Below are positions 8,588 through 20,447 of a DNA stretch of 64,000 bases, one piece after another (position 1 is the stretch's first letter; each line of letters opens with the position of its first letter). Location: NCBI GenBank assembly GCA_023703555.1, contig CP097968.1:269451-333450 (forward strand), read 5' to 3'. Source of the DNA: SAR86 cluster bacterium. Lineage in GTDB: Bacteria; Pseudomonadota; Gammaproteobacteria; Magnimaribacterales; TMED112. Under the pieces are notes generated by a model that had not been told where the DNA came from, ran no database searches, and saw only the letters and a list, made by a program, of their open reading frames with translations. The translations under genes and the position numbers were made by a program.

Positions 8588-9585
8588 AAATAGCTATTTT
8601 TGCAGCAGGAACAGGGGGCCATATTCTTCCTGCAATAGAGATCTCTAAAAAATTTAATCATGAAGAGATAATTTTCTTTGCTTCTAATAGACCTATTGAG
8701 AAAGCAATTTTAAAAGATAAGCCTTTTGAAGTCGTGCATCTAAATATCACCGGATTTAGAAATAAAAATTTTTGTCAAAAATTTTTTTGGATTTTCAGTT
8801 TTTTTAAAAATATTGGCATGGTCTTGCAAGATATCTTGAGATTTAATCCAGAAAGAATTTTATTAATGGGTGGTTACATTTCAATTCTTGGTCTGTTTGC
8901 AGCACTAATCTTAAGAAGGCCAATTATTATTCATGAACAAAATTCTGTCTTAGGAGCATCTAATAAGATATCTCAATACTTTGCAAAAAAAGTTTTCACA
9001 ACCTTTAATATTGGTCTCAGAAAGGAGTACAATTTTGGGAATCCTGTAAGAATTGGTTTTGAAAAATTTAATTACCAAAACTCAGGAGAAAAAAATAAAA
9101 TTTTGGTAATTGGGGGAAGCCAAGGTTCAAATTTCTTGTTAGATGAGATCCCTAGGATATTAATTGAACTTGATTTTAAAGAATCAATAATAATTCAAAA
9201 AGGAGAACATAAACCAAATTTTTTCCATAAAAATTTAATTTATGTAGATTTCATTGATGAGCCCTTTGAACTATTTAAAAATGTAAAATTTATAATTTGT
9301 AGATCAGGCGCAGGCACTATTGCGGAATTACAGACCTTTGGAATGCCTGCAATATTTATACCTATTCCAGTCTCTGTAGACAATCATCAATATAAAAACG
9401 CTGCAACAGCCATAAAAAATGGCGGGGGAATAATCATTGATGAACTGAGTTTTTCTAGAGATAACTTCAAACAACAAATTTATGACTTTTATCAAATGGA
9501 CATGTTAGATTTAAGTAAAAAAATACACAGCAAAAAACACTTTAATTCAGCAGAAAAAATTGCAAATGAAATTAAGCAAAATTAA
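8584..9585 (+). CDS. murG: UDP-GlcNAc:undecaprenyl-PP-MurNAc-pentapeptide GlcNAc transferase MurG
   Basis: A GT-B glycosyltransferase on the inner face of the cytoplasmic membrane that converts lipid I to lipid II. The N-terminal glycine-rich GTGGHILPA lies at residues 9-17. HEQNSVLG, a second glycine-rich loop (GGSQGSNFL) and the donor-binding RSGAGTIAEL and PVSVDNHQYKNA blocks follow. At 333 residues it is slightly shorter than the 355 of E. coli. It overlaps ftsW by 4 bases and ends inside the murC reading frame. Confidence 0.96.
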   Translation: MKIAIFAAGTGGHILPAIEISKKFNHEEIIFFASNRPIEKAILKDKPFEVVHLNITGFRNKNFCQKFFWIFSFFKNIGMVLQDILRFNPERILLMGGYISILGLFAALILRRPIIIHEQNSVLGASNKISQYFAKKVFTTFNIGLRKEYNFGNPVRIGFEKFNYQNSGEKNKILVIGGSQGSNFLLDEIPRILIELDFKESIIIQKGEHKPNFFHKNLIYVDFIDEPFELFKNVKFIICRSGAGTIAELQTFGMPAIFIPIPVSVDNHQYKNAATAIKNGGGIIIDELSFSRDNFKQQIYDFYQMDMLDLSKKIHSKKHFNSAEKIANEIKQN

Positions 9586-10954
9586 ACATATTCATTTTAT
9601 TGGTGCAGGCGGTGTCGGGATGATTGGCATCGCTGAGATGTTATTAAATCAAGGATATAAAATTTCTGGAAGCGACATTTTGGAAAGCAAGAACACCAGA
9701 CGATTAAAAGAAAAAGGTGCAAAAGTTTTTATAGGACATAATACAAATAATATTAAAGGTGCAGATGTCATTGTTTATTCATCTGCAGTTAGTGACAGAA
9801 ATCCTGAGATTGTACAGGCAAAAAAAGACAATAAAATCATTATTCCTAGAGCAGAAATGCTTTCGAGCTTAATGAAAAAATATCAAAGCATAGCTGTTGC
9901 AGGGTCGCATGGAAAGACAACAACAACAAGCATGATTGCAAGTACTTTTTCTGATGCAGAACTTGATCCAACATATATTGTTGGGGGTCGAATTATGGGC
10001 AAAGAAGATTCAAGCATACTAGGCAAAAGTGATTATCTCATCGTTGAAGCTGATGAAAGTGATGGCACATTCATGCATTTAAACCCTGAAATGAGTGTTT
10101 TAACAAACATAGATAACGATCATTTAGATTTCTACGATAACAATCAAACCAAACTTGAACAAACTTTCTATAAATTTCTTGAGAAAATTCCCTTTTCAGG
10201 CACAGCAGTAATTTGTACTGATGAAATTAAAGCAAAAAAGGTTTTCAAAAAACTTTCAAGACAAAAAATTTCATATGGTTTTAAAAAAGGTGCTATGTAT
10301 CAAATAGGGAATCCTATACAAACGAGCAATAATCAAACCTTTGAAATTTTAGATACAACTTTGAAAAAATCTTACAAACTTACTTTAAAAATTCCTGGAA
10401 AGCACAACGCTTTGAATGCTACTGCTGCATTTATAGTTTCTAAAATCTCTGGCATCAGTACAAAAATAATAATTAACTCTCTAAAGAAATTTAGTGGAGT
10501 AAAAAGAAGGCTTGAGTTGAAAGGAAATATTAAATTAAATAATAAAGAAGTAATGCTTTTTGATGATTACGGCCATCATCCCACAGAAATTGAAGCAACT
10601 ATCAGTGCATTAAAAAATACATATCCAGATAAAAAGATTTTAATGGTTTTTCAGCCACATCGATACTCAAGATCGATGGCATTATTCGACGAGTTTATAA
10701 AAGTTCTTTCAAAAGTAGATGTCCTAATTATGTTAGACATATATTCAGCTGGTGAACAAAACTATAAAAACATTTCAAGCTATGATTTTTTAAACAGGCT
10801 ATTAGCAATCAATAGTAAATGTTTTCTTGCAAAGAATATTCAAGAAATAAAAAGAAACCTGGAAGACCACTCTGGAGAAGACCATTTAATAATTACCCAG
10901 GGTGCAGGCAACATAGCAGAAATATCAAATTCTCTTTTTCAGACCCTAAAATGA
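9566..10954 (+). CDS. murC: UDP-MurNAc:L-alanine ligase MurC
   Basis: MurC adds L-alanine to UDP-MurNAc, the first peptide-forming step. The Rossmann loop GAGGVGM lies at about 13-19, the P-loop GSHGKTTT at about 113-120, then TNIDNDHLDFY, the central PGKHNALNATAA motif intact, and FDDYGHHPTEI and FQPHRYSR in the C-terminal domain. I take ATG 9566 rather than the TTG two codons earlier, because it gives the normal short leader before KHIHFIGAGG. Length (463 residues) is close to normal, in contrast to MurD and MurF. It overlaps ddl by ATGA. Confidence 0.95.
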   Translation: MKLSKIKHIHFIGAGGVGMIGIAEMLLNQGYKISGSDILESKNTRRLKEKGAKVFIGHNTNNIKGADVIVYSSAVSDRNPEIVQAKKDNKIIIPRAEMLSSLMKKYQSIAVAGSHGKTTTTSMIASTFSDAELDPTYIVGGRIMGKEDSSILGKSDYLIVEADESDGTFMHLNPEMSVLTNIDNDHLDFYDNNQTKLEQTFYKFLEKIPFSGTAVICTDEIKAKKVFKKLSRQKISYGFKKGAMYQIGNPIQTSNNQTFEILDTTLKKSYKLTLKIPGKHNALNATAAFIVSKISGISTKIIINSLKKFSGVKRRLELKGNIKLNNKEVMLFDDYGHHPTEIEATISALKNTYPDKKILMVFQPHRYSRSMALFDEFIKVLSKVDVLIMLDIYSAGEQNYKNISSYDFLNRLLAINSKCFLAKNIQEIKRNLEDHSGEDHLIITQGAGNIAEISNSLFQTLK

Positions 10955-11847
10955 AGGAAGTTGTTATAGTTTTTGGAGGCAAGTCCGTTGAGAGTGAAAT
11001 ATCTAAGAAGACAGCGCTCTCAATCTATAAAAATATTGATCGAGAAAAATTTCAAGCTTCATTAGTTGATTATTTAAATTTTAACGTTCAAGACCTTAAC
11101 GAAAACACTGTTGTTTTTATTGCTATCCATGGAAAGGCAGGAGAAGATGGAGAGATTCAAAAAATTCTGGAACAACAAAATATTCCTTTTACTGGTTCTG
11201 GATATCTTTCTTCTTCATACTGTTGGGATAAGGAGATGTCAAAAAAAATCCTGATTGAAAATTCCATTAATACTCCTGAATTTTTACATGTAGATAATTT
11301 AGATATAGATTTAAAAAAAGATTTTTTTCAAAATCCTAATGAGTCTTATTTTGTAAAGCCAACAGCTTCTGGTTCAAGTTTTGGTATAAAAAAAATAAAT
11401 AAATTATCAGAAATAAGAGAAGCTGTTAAAGAAGCTCTTAAATACTCTAAGAGTGCAATTATCGAAAGAGCATATAATTTTTCTGAATACACAGTGTCTA
11501 TACTCAAAGGAGTAGCTTTTCAGCCGCTTGAGATAGTACCAAATGGAAACTCAGTTTTTTATGATTATGAGGCTAAATATTTATCAACTCTAACTAGAAA
11601 AGAATTAGTAACAAATGAGATCCTGTCACAAGAATTAAAAGACCTAGCTTTAAGAGCTTTCGATGCTCATTTTTGTAAGACATGGGGACGGGTAGATATA
11701 GTCTCAGACGGCAATAAACTTGCAGTAATTGATCTAAATACTGTGCCAGGCTTTACTGAATTGAGTCTTTTTCCAATTTCTGCAAAAGCAGAGGGAATTT
11801 CTTTTAAACAACTTATCACTGAAATAATTGTTGATGCCACAAATTAA
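10951..11847 (+). CDS. ddl: D-alanine--D-alanine ligase
   Basis: An ATP-grasp ligase that makes D-Ala-D-Ala for MurF. It shows VFGGKSVESEIS near the N-terminus, VFIAIHGKAGEDGEIQ, FTGSGYLSS, the ATP-binding FVKPTASGSSFGI, and DLNTVPGFTELSLFP at the metal site near the C-terminus. At 298 residues it has normal DdlB length. The start is ATG 10951, overlapping the murC stop by ATGA; a longer open frame upstream is just murC read out of frame. In other dcw clusters ftsQ follows; here only 72 bases separate ddl from ftsA. Confidence 0.95.
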   Translation: MKEVVIVFGGKSVESEISKKTALSIYKNIDREKFQASLVDYLNFNVQDLNENTVVFIAIHGKAGEDGEIQKILEQQNIPFTGSGYLSSSYCWDKEMSKKILIENSINTPEFLHVDNLDIDLKKDFFQNPNESYFVKPTASGSSFGIKKINKLSEIREAVKEALKYSKSAIIERAYNFSEYTVSILKGVAFQPLEIVPNGNSVFYDYEAKYLSTLTRKELVTNEILSQELKDLALRAFDAHFCKTWGRVDIVSDGNKLAVIDLNTVPGFTELSLFPISAKAEGISFKQLITEIIVDATN

Positions 11848-11919
11848 TATAAGTGTATCTGAGCTTAATTTTTTCCAAACATCTAAATTTAATTACAATA
11901 CATAGATTAGTTTTAAGAA

Positions 11920-13119
11920 ATGATAAATATTTTAGATTTTGGTACTTCAAAAATTTGTGGAATTTCTGTGGTTCAAGATGAAAATGAATCAAAGATTTTA
12001 GGTTTTTCTTCAATAGTTACCTCTGGCTTAAAAAATGGCTCTATCATTAATATGAATGAGACCTCAAGAGCTGTTAGTCTGGTTCTAAAAGATTTAGAAA
12101 ACCAATCTTGTGGAAAGATTAAAAACATATATGCCTCATTTTCAGGCGAGCAAATTTCAAGCGTAAATTCATTAGGACAAAGTGAAATTCTTGATAAAGA
12201 GGTTTCATATAGAGATATGGAAAAAGCCCTAAGAATGTCGATAGCAATGGATGTTCCAGAAGATAAAAGACTTTTAAATGTAATTCCATCACATTATATT
12301 ATTGATGGTCAATCAGGAATTTTGGATCCCAGAGGAATGTCAGGTGTAAAGCTTGAGGTTAGAAGCCACTTAATTTATTGTCCCAAAAATTCAATAAGCA
12401 ACATAAGTAAATCTATTTTTGATGCTAGTAGACTTAGAGTAAAAAAATTTTTCTTTAATCAATTAGGTACTCAAAGAAGTGTCTTAAGTAAAGAGCAATT
12501 AGATTCTGGCGTATGTTTAATTGATATTGGAGCAGGCACTACAGATTTGACTATATGTAAGTCTGGTTCAATGGTTTTTTCAAAGGTATTTCCATATGCT
12601 GGAGATTATATTACAGAAGCCTTGGCAATGTCGCTAAAGATCTCCTCCTCCCAGGCTGAAGAAATAAAGAAAAAATATGGAAGTGCAACTGCTTTTGAAG
12701 TTGAAGAAGAAAATATTAAAATTTCCGGTGTACAAGATCTAGAAGAAATTATAGTTTCAAGAAGAACTGTTGCTGAAATAATCGAAAATGCTCTTTCAAA
12801 AATTTTAAGATCATGCATGAACTGTATTGATGAGAATGGATTTAAAAACAATATTAACGCAGGTATCCAAATAACAGGCGGGACCGCAAATTTACAAAAT
12901 ATTGATAAATTAGGCTCATCTTTGTCTCAAACAAAGTTCTCAATCGGAATGCCATGCCAAAACTTACCTGCAAACTCAGAAAAAATTATAAACCCACAGT
13001 ACAGTTCATTAATCGGGATGGCAAAATTTTGCCACGAAGAAGAAGGCAAAGAGTTTACCTTTAGTCAAAGCAAGGGTATTATAGCCCGAGTGCTTGAATG
13101 GATAAGGTCTGAACTGTGA
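11920..13119 (+). CDS. ftsA: Cell division protein FtsA
   Basis: An actin-fold ATPase that tethers FtsZ to the membrane and signals to FtsWI. The N-terminal phosphate loop reads ILDFGTSKICG, the second is LIDIGAGTTDLTI, and ITGGTANLQNI lies in the last third. The C-terminus ends in an amphipathic helix ([13 protein letters not shown]) matching the membrane-targeting sequence. The intergenic 11848-11919 contains TACAAT at 11894-11899, a possible -10 element, and no ftsQ remnant. The stop overlaps rpsF by GTGA. At 399 residues it is slightly shorter than the E. coli protein. Confidence 0.94.
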   Translation: MINILDFGTSKICGISVVQDENESKILGFSSIVTSGLKNGSIINMNETSRAVSLVLKDLENQSCGKIKNIYASFSGEQISSVNSLGQSEILDKEVSYRDMEKALRMSIAMDVPEDKRLLNVIPSHYIIDGQSGILDPRGMSGVKLEVRSHLIYCPKNSISNISKSIFDASRLRVKKFFFNQLGTQRSVLSKEQLDSGVCLIDIGAGTTDLTICKSGSMVFSKVFPYAGDYITEALAMSLKISSSQAEEIKKKYGSATAFEVEEENIKISGVQDLEEIIVSRRTVAEIIENALSKILRSCMNCIDENGFKNNINAGIQITGGTANLQNIDKLGSSLSQTKFSIGMPCQNLPANSEKIINPQYSSLIGMAKFCHEEEGKEFTFSQSKGIIARVLEWIRSEL

Positions 13120-13406
13120 AAAAAAACTACGAATTGATGTTGCTTTTGAACCCAAATTTCACTGATCAGGTTGATACTTTTTTAAGCAAAATCACCGACG
13201 AGATAGTTGATAAAAAAGGCGAGGTTATAGAGATTAAACAGCTAGGCAAAAGGCAACTTGCATATCCTATACAAAATATGACTTTTGCAAATTACATTCA
13301 CTTGAACATAAAAATTGAGAGCAATGTTCTAGAGGCATTAGAGAATATGTTCAAATTTGATGAAAATATTTTTAGATACCTCACTGTAAAAATTGCACAA
13401 AAATGA
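13116..13406 (+). CDS. rpsF: 30S ribosomal protein S6 (bS6)
   Basis: A 96-residue ribosomal protein that pairs with S18 on the small-subunit platform. The family pattern is clear: [10 protein letters not shown] at the N-terminus, [23 protein letters not shown] in the middle and [10 protein letters not shown] at the end. The start is GTG 13116, coupled to the ftsA stop by GTGA, so there is no room for a 5' leader of its own. It overlaps rpsR by ATGA. The C-terminal tail found in some S6 proteins is absent. Confidence 0.96.
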   Translation: MKKNYELMLLLNPNFTDQVDTFLSKITDEIVDKKGEVIEIKQLGKRQLAYPIQNMTFANYIHLNIKIESNVLEALENMFKFDENIFRYLTVKIAQK

Positions 13407-13609
13407 ACCAAGAAAAAAAAATTAACATTGATTATAAAGATGCAGAAAGCCTCAAACCATTTATTTCAGAAAATGGCAAAATCCTTGCAAATAAGTACAC
13501 AAGGCTATCAGCAAAAGACCAAAGAAAGTTAACAAGAGCTGTAAAGAAAGCAAGAATACTAGGGATCTTACCATACACTGATAAACACAGAACACAACAA
13601 GTAAAATGA
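13403..13609 (+). CDS. rpsR: 30S ribosomal protein S18 (bS18)
   Basis: A basic 68-residue protein of the small-subunit platform. The family core is visible: [19 protein letters not shown] followed by [25 protein letters not shown]. It is coupled by 4-base ATGA overlaps to rpsF upstream and rplI downstream. No priB gene lies between rpsF and rpsR, unlike in enteric bacteria. There are no odd features beyond the tight packing. Confidence 0.96.
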   Translation: MNQEKKINIDYKDAESLKPFISENGKILANKYTRLSAKDQRKLTRAVKKARILGILPYTDKHRTQQVK

Positions 13610-14055
13610 AAGTAGTCTTAGTCACAAGGATCAAAAACCTTGGCAGTGTTGGGGATGTTGTTGATGTAAAATCAGGTTTTGCGAGAAATTTTTTACTTCC
13701 ATCAAAAAAAGCTTTGCCTGCAACAGAAGACAATCTAAAAGGCTTTGAGGAAAGAAAAGAAGAATACCTCAAGTTAGCTGCTGATGAGCTTTCAATGGCA
13801 GAAGCCAACTCCTTAAAATTAGATAAAGTAAGAATTGAAGTTAAAGCCAATACTTTAGAGAGTGGAATGCTTTATGGCTCTGTGGGAGCATCCGAGATTG
13901 TAAGTAATTTAGAAAGCCAAAAAATTGATTTTGTAAAAAAATCATCAATTACTCTGCCCAATGGACCAATAAAAGAGGTGGGTGAATTTACTGTAAATAT
14001 TGAACTTCATCCAGAAATAGTTAAATCTATAATTGTCGAGGTAATACCCGCGTAA
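13606..14055 (+). CDS. rplI: 50S ribosomal protein L9 (bL9)
   Basis: A 149-residue large-subunit protein of normal length. The N-terminal domain shows [33 protein letters not shown], then the long connecting helix, then a C-terminal domain with [15 protein letters not shown]. The ATG overlaps the rpsR stop by ATGA. dnaB starts ten bases after its stop, so the four genes rpsF-rpsR-rplI-dnaB form one run, as in many gammaproteobacteria. Confidence 0.96.
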   Translation: MKVVLVTRIKNLGSVGDVVDVKSGFARNFLLPSKKALPATEDNLKGFEERKEEYLKLAADELSMAEANSLKLDKVRIEVKANTLESGMLYGSVGASEIVSNLESQKIDFVKKSSITLPNGPIKEVGEFTVNIELHPEIVKSIIVEVIPA

Positions 14056-14065
14056 ATTATAGAAT

Positions 14066-15430
14066 ATGCCAAATAACTCAATTGAAGCTGAACAAGCAGT
14101 ACTTGGATCACTTTTATTATCAAAAGAGAAATATCCGGAAGTTGATGCATTAATAAATCCAAGTGATTTTGAATCTGAAGCTCATAAAGAAATCTATGAG
14201 TGCATAAAACATCTAGCTGATCAAGGAAAAGGTATTGATCACATCACAGTGTCTAAACAGCTTGAAAGAAATAATTTATTACAAAGAATTGGAGGCCTTG
14301 ACTACTTAAAGGAACTTCAAAATATTCCAGTAAGTGCGTTAGCTGCCGATAGCTATGCAAATCTTGTAAAAGATCAGTCAATAGACCGAAATCTAAGGAA
14401 AGTTCTCGAAGAGCTATTAAGTTCAGTTTCTGAGCCGAAGGGTAAATCGAGTGATGACTTACTGAATGAAGCGGAAGCAAAAGTTTTTGAACTGTCTGAA
14501 AATAGATCAAAAGAAGACACACTAAAAAAAGTTGATATTTATGTAAAAGAAACAATAGACAGACTTGATGAGCTCTCAAAAAAAACCGGGGATCTTGTAG
14601 GAATATCATCTGGTTTTAAAGTAATTGATGATGTTACACAAGGTTTAAAGGAAGAGGAGCTGATTGTTATTGCTGGAAGACCAAGCATGGGCAAAACATC
14701 TTTGGCAATGAATATGGCTGAAAATGTAGCAAGAAATGAAGAGGGATGTGTATTGGTATTTAGTTTGGAAATGTCGTCTCAATCACTTACATCAAGAATG
14801 ATAGGTTCAATGTCCGGCGTTTCTCAACAATCAATAATGAAAGGAAGAGATTTAAATGACAGAGAGTGGGACAAGATTATCTCTAACAGTAAAAAGCTTA
14901 GTGAACTCAATTTATTTATCGATGATACAGCTAATATTACTCCCATGGAAATAAGAGCAAAATGTCGACGTCTTTCAAAACAATATAGAAAAACCGGCGG
15001 TGTTAAGCTTGTTGTTGTTGATTATTTACAACTTATGCAGATGCCAGGAAGGAATGAAAACAGAGTAAACGAGTTATCTGATATTTCACGCTCATTAAAA
15101 CATTTGGCTAAAGAAATTGGTGCCCCAGTTGTTGCTCTTTCACAATTAAATAGATCCGTTGAACAGCGGCCGTCAAAGAGACCACAAATGTCAGACCTTA
15201 GAGACTCTGGTGCAATTGAACAGGATGCTGACATGATTTTTATGCTTTACAGAGACTATGTATATACCGAGGACGACGATTGGAAGAATGTTGCAGAGGT
15301 AAATCTTGTTAAGCATCGTAACGGACCTACTAGGAAACTACTTCTTTCATTCAGGCAAGAGCTAACGAGGTTTGGCAATTTAGCTCCAGAAATTATGAGT
15401 GAGTATGCGAAGAACAGAACTTCAGATTAG
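14066..15430 (+). CDS. dnaB: Replicative DNA helicase DnaB
   Basis: The hexameric 5'-3' helicase of the replication fork. The N-terminal primase-interacting domain (SIEAEQAVLGSLLL) leads through a helical linker to a RecA-like ATPase domain with Walker A GRPSMGKTS at about 204-212, FSLEMSSQSL, the Walker B-like LVVVDYLQLM, ALSQLNRSVEQR and the DADMIFMLYRD block. At 454 residues it is normal length and no intein is present. It overlaps alr by about 30 bases. Confidence 0.97.
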   Translation: MPNNSIEAEQAVLGSLLLSKEKYPEVDALINPSDFESEAHKEIYECIKHLADQGKGIDHITVSKQLERNNLLQRIGGLDYLKELQNIPVSALAADSYANLVKDQSIDRNLRKVLEELLSSVSEPKGKSSDDLLNEAEAKVFELSENRSKEDTLKKVDIYVKETIDRLDELSKKTGDLVGISSGFKVIDDVTQGLKEEELIVIAGRPSMGKTSLAMNMAENVARNEEGCVLVFSLEMSSQSLTSRMIGSMSGVSQQSIMKGRDLNDREWDKIISNSKKLSELNLFIDDTANITPMEIRAKCRRLSKQYRKTGGVKLVVVDYLQLMQMPGRNENRVNELSDISRSLKHLAKEIGAPVVALSQLNRSVEQRPSKRPQMSDLRDSGAIEQDADMIFMLYRDYVYTEDDDWKNVAEVNLVKHRNGPTRKLLLSFRQELTRFGNLAPEIMSEYAKNRTSD

Positions 15431-16448
15431 CCTTTCAGCGCTAGAAAATAACCTTAAAGTAATAAAATCTTTTACGAATGCTTCAGTACAGGGAGTTGTA
15501 AAAGCGAACTTTTATGGTCTCTTTGATGACAGAATGCATGAAATCATTGAGCAAAACGTTGAATCTTATGCAGTAGTAACAATAGACGAAGCGTTGTCAT
15601 TAAGAAAGTTAACATCAAAACCCATATTACTATTTCAGGGGGTTCATGAGCAAAATGACTATAAAATGATCGAAGAAAATAACCTCGATTTTACGATACA
15701 TTCAAGCTGGCAGCTTAAGGGTTTAAGTGACTTTAATCTTGAAAATTCCCGGATATGGTTAAAGCTAAATACCGGGATGAACCGATTGGGCTTTAATGAT
15801 AAAGACTTCCTAATTGCTTTAAAAGAAATTGAAATATTAAATATTAAAGACATCGTTCTAATGTCACATTTAGCCTCTTCAGAAACAAAATCAAATCCTA
15901 ACAATTTGAAACAGATAAAAAAATTTATTGATGTAACAAAAAAGTTTTCTTACCTAAAAAGCATGGCAAATACTGGAGGTATCTTTAACTTTAAAGAAGC
16001 TCACTTTGATATTGTAAGACCAGGAATTGGGATGTATGGCGGAAAATATTCAGAATTTGGCATAAAGCCTGTTACAAAATTGAGATCCAAAATAATTTCA
16101 ATTAACAAAGTTAGAAAAGGTGAATCTGTGGGCTACGACGGAATGTGGACAGCCCAAGAGAGCAGTAGGGTTGCCGCTGTTGGTATAGGGTACGCAGATG
16201 GGCTTCCCTTTTTTTCTAGTGAAAAGACTGTGATTATAAACGGGGAAAAATTTTATACTGCTGGAATGTTAAGTATGGATTTAATGTTAGTTAATCTTGG
16301 CATAAACGATAAGGTTAAAGTTGGAGATTGGGTTGACATCTGGGGCTTTGAAAATGACTTAAGTAATATTGCTCAACAGTTTGAGACAATTTCATATAAA
16401 CTATTAACCAATATTTCGAGTAGGGTCTCGAAAAATTATATAGAATAA
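15399..16448 (+). CDS. alr: Alanine racemase
   Basis: A PLP enzyme that interconverts L- and D-alanine and supplies Ddl. The PLP lysine is Lys35 in VVKANFYG, and the second catalytic residue is Tyr265 in GIGYADG of the C-terminal domain. Further family blocks are LKLNTGMNRLGF, MANTGGIF, VRPGIGMYGG and LSMDLMLVNLG. The usual KANAYGHG reads KANFYGLF here, a mild departure. The gene starts inside dnaB in another frame; ATG 15405 is an alternative start. At 349 residues it has normal length. Confidence 0.94.
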   Translation: MSMRRTELQISLSALENNLKVIKSFTNASVQGVVKANFYGLFDDRMHEIIEQNVESYAVVTIDEALSLRKLTSKPILLFQGVHEQNDYKMIEENNLDFTIHSSWQLKGLSDFNLENSRIWLKLNTGMNRLGFNDKDFLIALKEIEILNIKDIVLMSHLASSETKSNPNNLKQIKKFIDVTKKFSYLKSMANTGGIFNFKEAHFDIVRPGIGMYGGKYSEFGIKPVTKLRSKIISINKVRKGESVGYDGMWTAQESSRVAAVGIGYADGLPFFSSEKTVIINGEKFYTAGMLSMDLMLVNLGINDKVKVGDWVDIWGFENDLSNIAQQFETISYKLLTNISSRVSKNYIE

Positions 16449-16455
16449 TTATTAA

Positions 16456-18908
<2,453 letters not shown>

Positions 18909-18909
18909 A

Positions 18910-20169
18910 TTGAAAATTAAATCTGTTGAAGCAATTGAAGTATTAGATTCACGTGGCAAGCCAACTATTTCAACATCTGTAAAGCTTGAAGATGGAAGTG
19001 CTGGAAGGTCTTTTGTTCCAAGCGGAGCATCTACTGGTCAATTAGAGGCCTACGAACTACGTGACTGTGATGATAAAAGGTATCTTGGACAAGGCGTAAA
19101 GCAAGCTGTAAGAAATGTAAATGAAATTCTTGCACCAGAATTATTGTCAAAGAATGTTTTTGATCAGATTGAAATCGATAAATTAATGATTGATTTGGAT
19201 AATACAAAAAATAAATCAAATCTTGGCGCAAATTCAATTCTTTCAGTATCTATGGCAGCTTCTAAAGCGGCAGCTAATTCATCTAACTTGGAGCTATATG
19301 AGTATTTAAAAGTTGTTTTTGAAAAGATACTTGGTAAAAAAATAAATTTTTCAATTCCAAAACCAATGTTGAATATCTTTAATGGAGGCGCACATGCCAA
19401 TAATAAAATCGACATTCAAGAATTTATGATTATTCCAAATGAAAAGTTACCATATTCTCATGGTTTAAGACTCTCAGCTGAGGTATATCAAAATTTGAAA
19501 GCAGTTCTTAAAAATAAAGGCTATTCAACCGCTGTAGGGGATGAGGGTGGCTTTGCCTCAGATCTATCATCCAACGAAGAAGTCCTTACAATTATTGTTC
19601 AATCACTAGAAAGGATAGGACTACAGGTTGGGCCTGACATATCTTTAGCACTCGATTGCGCTGCTTCTGAATTTTTTCGTCATGAAAAATATGAATTAAA
19701 AGGTATAGGTAAAAGCTTAAGTTCTGGCCAAATGATTGAATATCTAGCAAGTCTCTGTAAGAAATTTAATGTATCATCTGTTGAAGATCCATTTAGTGAA
19801 TCTGATTGGAAGACCTGGTCAGAATTCACAAAAGAAATGACAAATCTTCAAATAGTAGGGGATGATTTGTTTGTTACACAAAAGGAGCTTCTAGCAAAAG
19901 GTATCAAAGAAAAATCAGCAAATGCAATTTTAATAAAACTAAATCAAGTTGGCACACTTACTGAAACACTTGAGACTATTGCTCTAAGTAAGAATAATAA
20001 TTTCTCAACAATTATCTCACATAGGTCTGGAGAAACAGAGGATTCATTTATCTCAGATCTTGCAGTAGCAGTTAATGCAGATTTTATAAAATCAGGAGCT
20101 CCAGCCAGATCAGATAGAACTGCAAAGTACAATCGGTTATTAATAATTGAAAATCAACTCTACCCATGA
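18910..20169 (+). CDS. eno: Enolase
   Basis: Enolase interconverts 2-phosphoglycerate and phosphoenolpyruvate in glycolysis. The phosphate-loop region SGASTGQLEAYELRD, NIFNGGAHANNKIDIQEFM, VGDEGGFA, metal ligands in ALDCAASEF, SVEDPF and VGDDLF, the catalytic lysine in LIKLNQVGTLTET, and SHRSGETED are all present. The start is TTG 18910 leading to KIKSVEAIEVLDSRG. At 419 residues it is slightly short. It overlaps ftsB by ATGA. Confidence 0.97.
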   Translation: MKIKSVEAIEVLDSRGKPTISTSVKLEDGSAGRSFVPSGASTGQLEAYELRDCDDKRYLGQGVKQAVRNVNEILAPELLSKNVFDQIEIDKLMIDLDNTKNKSNLGANSILSVSMAASKAAANSSNLELYEYLKVVFEKILGKKINFSIPKPMLNIFNGGAHANNKIDIQEFMIIPNEKLPYSHGLRLSAEVYQNLKAVLKNKGYSTAVGDEGGFASDLSSNEEVLTIIVQSLERIGLQVGPDISLALDCAASEFFRHEKYELKGIGKSLSSGQMIEYLASLCKKFNVSSVEDPFSESDWKTWSEFTKEMTNLQIVGDDLFVTQKELLAKGIKEKSANAILIKLNQVGTLTETLETIALSKNNNFSTIISHRSGETEDSFISDLAVAVNADFIKSGAPARSDRTAKYNRLLIIENQLYP

Positions 20170-20447
20170 GGCGCTTAAAGGGTTTTTTAATTTTTATTTT
20201 ATTTTTTTGGATAAGCTTCTTTATATATTTTTTATCTTTCGAAGTTCTTCAAGGAGAGTATAGCTTTAGTCAGAATAATGAGATAAAAATACTCATTTCT
20301 AAAAAGGAGAAAGAGTTAGAACAGATTAAACAGGAAAATGATGAGCTCAAAAATAAAATTTTAAAATTGAAAAAAGAAGTGAATTCAGAAGATAACCAAG
20401 GCAAAACAAACGAAAAAAAAGAGGACAATGAAAAAAAACCTCAGTGA
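20166..20447 (+). CDS. ftsB: Cell division protein FtsB
   Basis: A 93-residue bitopic septum protein with a membrane segment at about residues 7-26, followed by a leucine/lysine-rich coiled coil. The family normally carries such a coil to pair with FtsL. The tail from about residue 70 is very hydrophilic and rich in Lys, Glu and Asn. Identification rests on topology and the conserved eno-ftsB-ispD order, since FtsB sequences diverge quickly. It overlaps ispDF by 20 bases. Confidence 0.83.
   Translation: MRRLKGFLIFILFFWISFFIYFLSFEVLQGEYSFSQNNEIKILISKKEKELEQIKQENDELKNKILKLKKEVNSEDNQGKTNEKKEDNEKKPQ

Noticed and set aside
13461-13850. 129-codon open frame on the minus strand across rpsR/rplI
   Set aside because: It is the shadow of two certain ribosomal protein genes and has no recognisable protein features.
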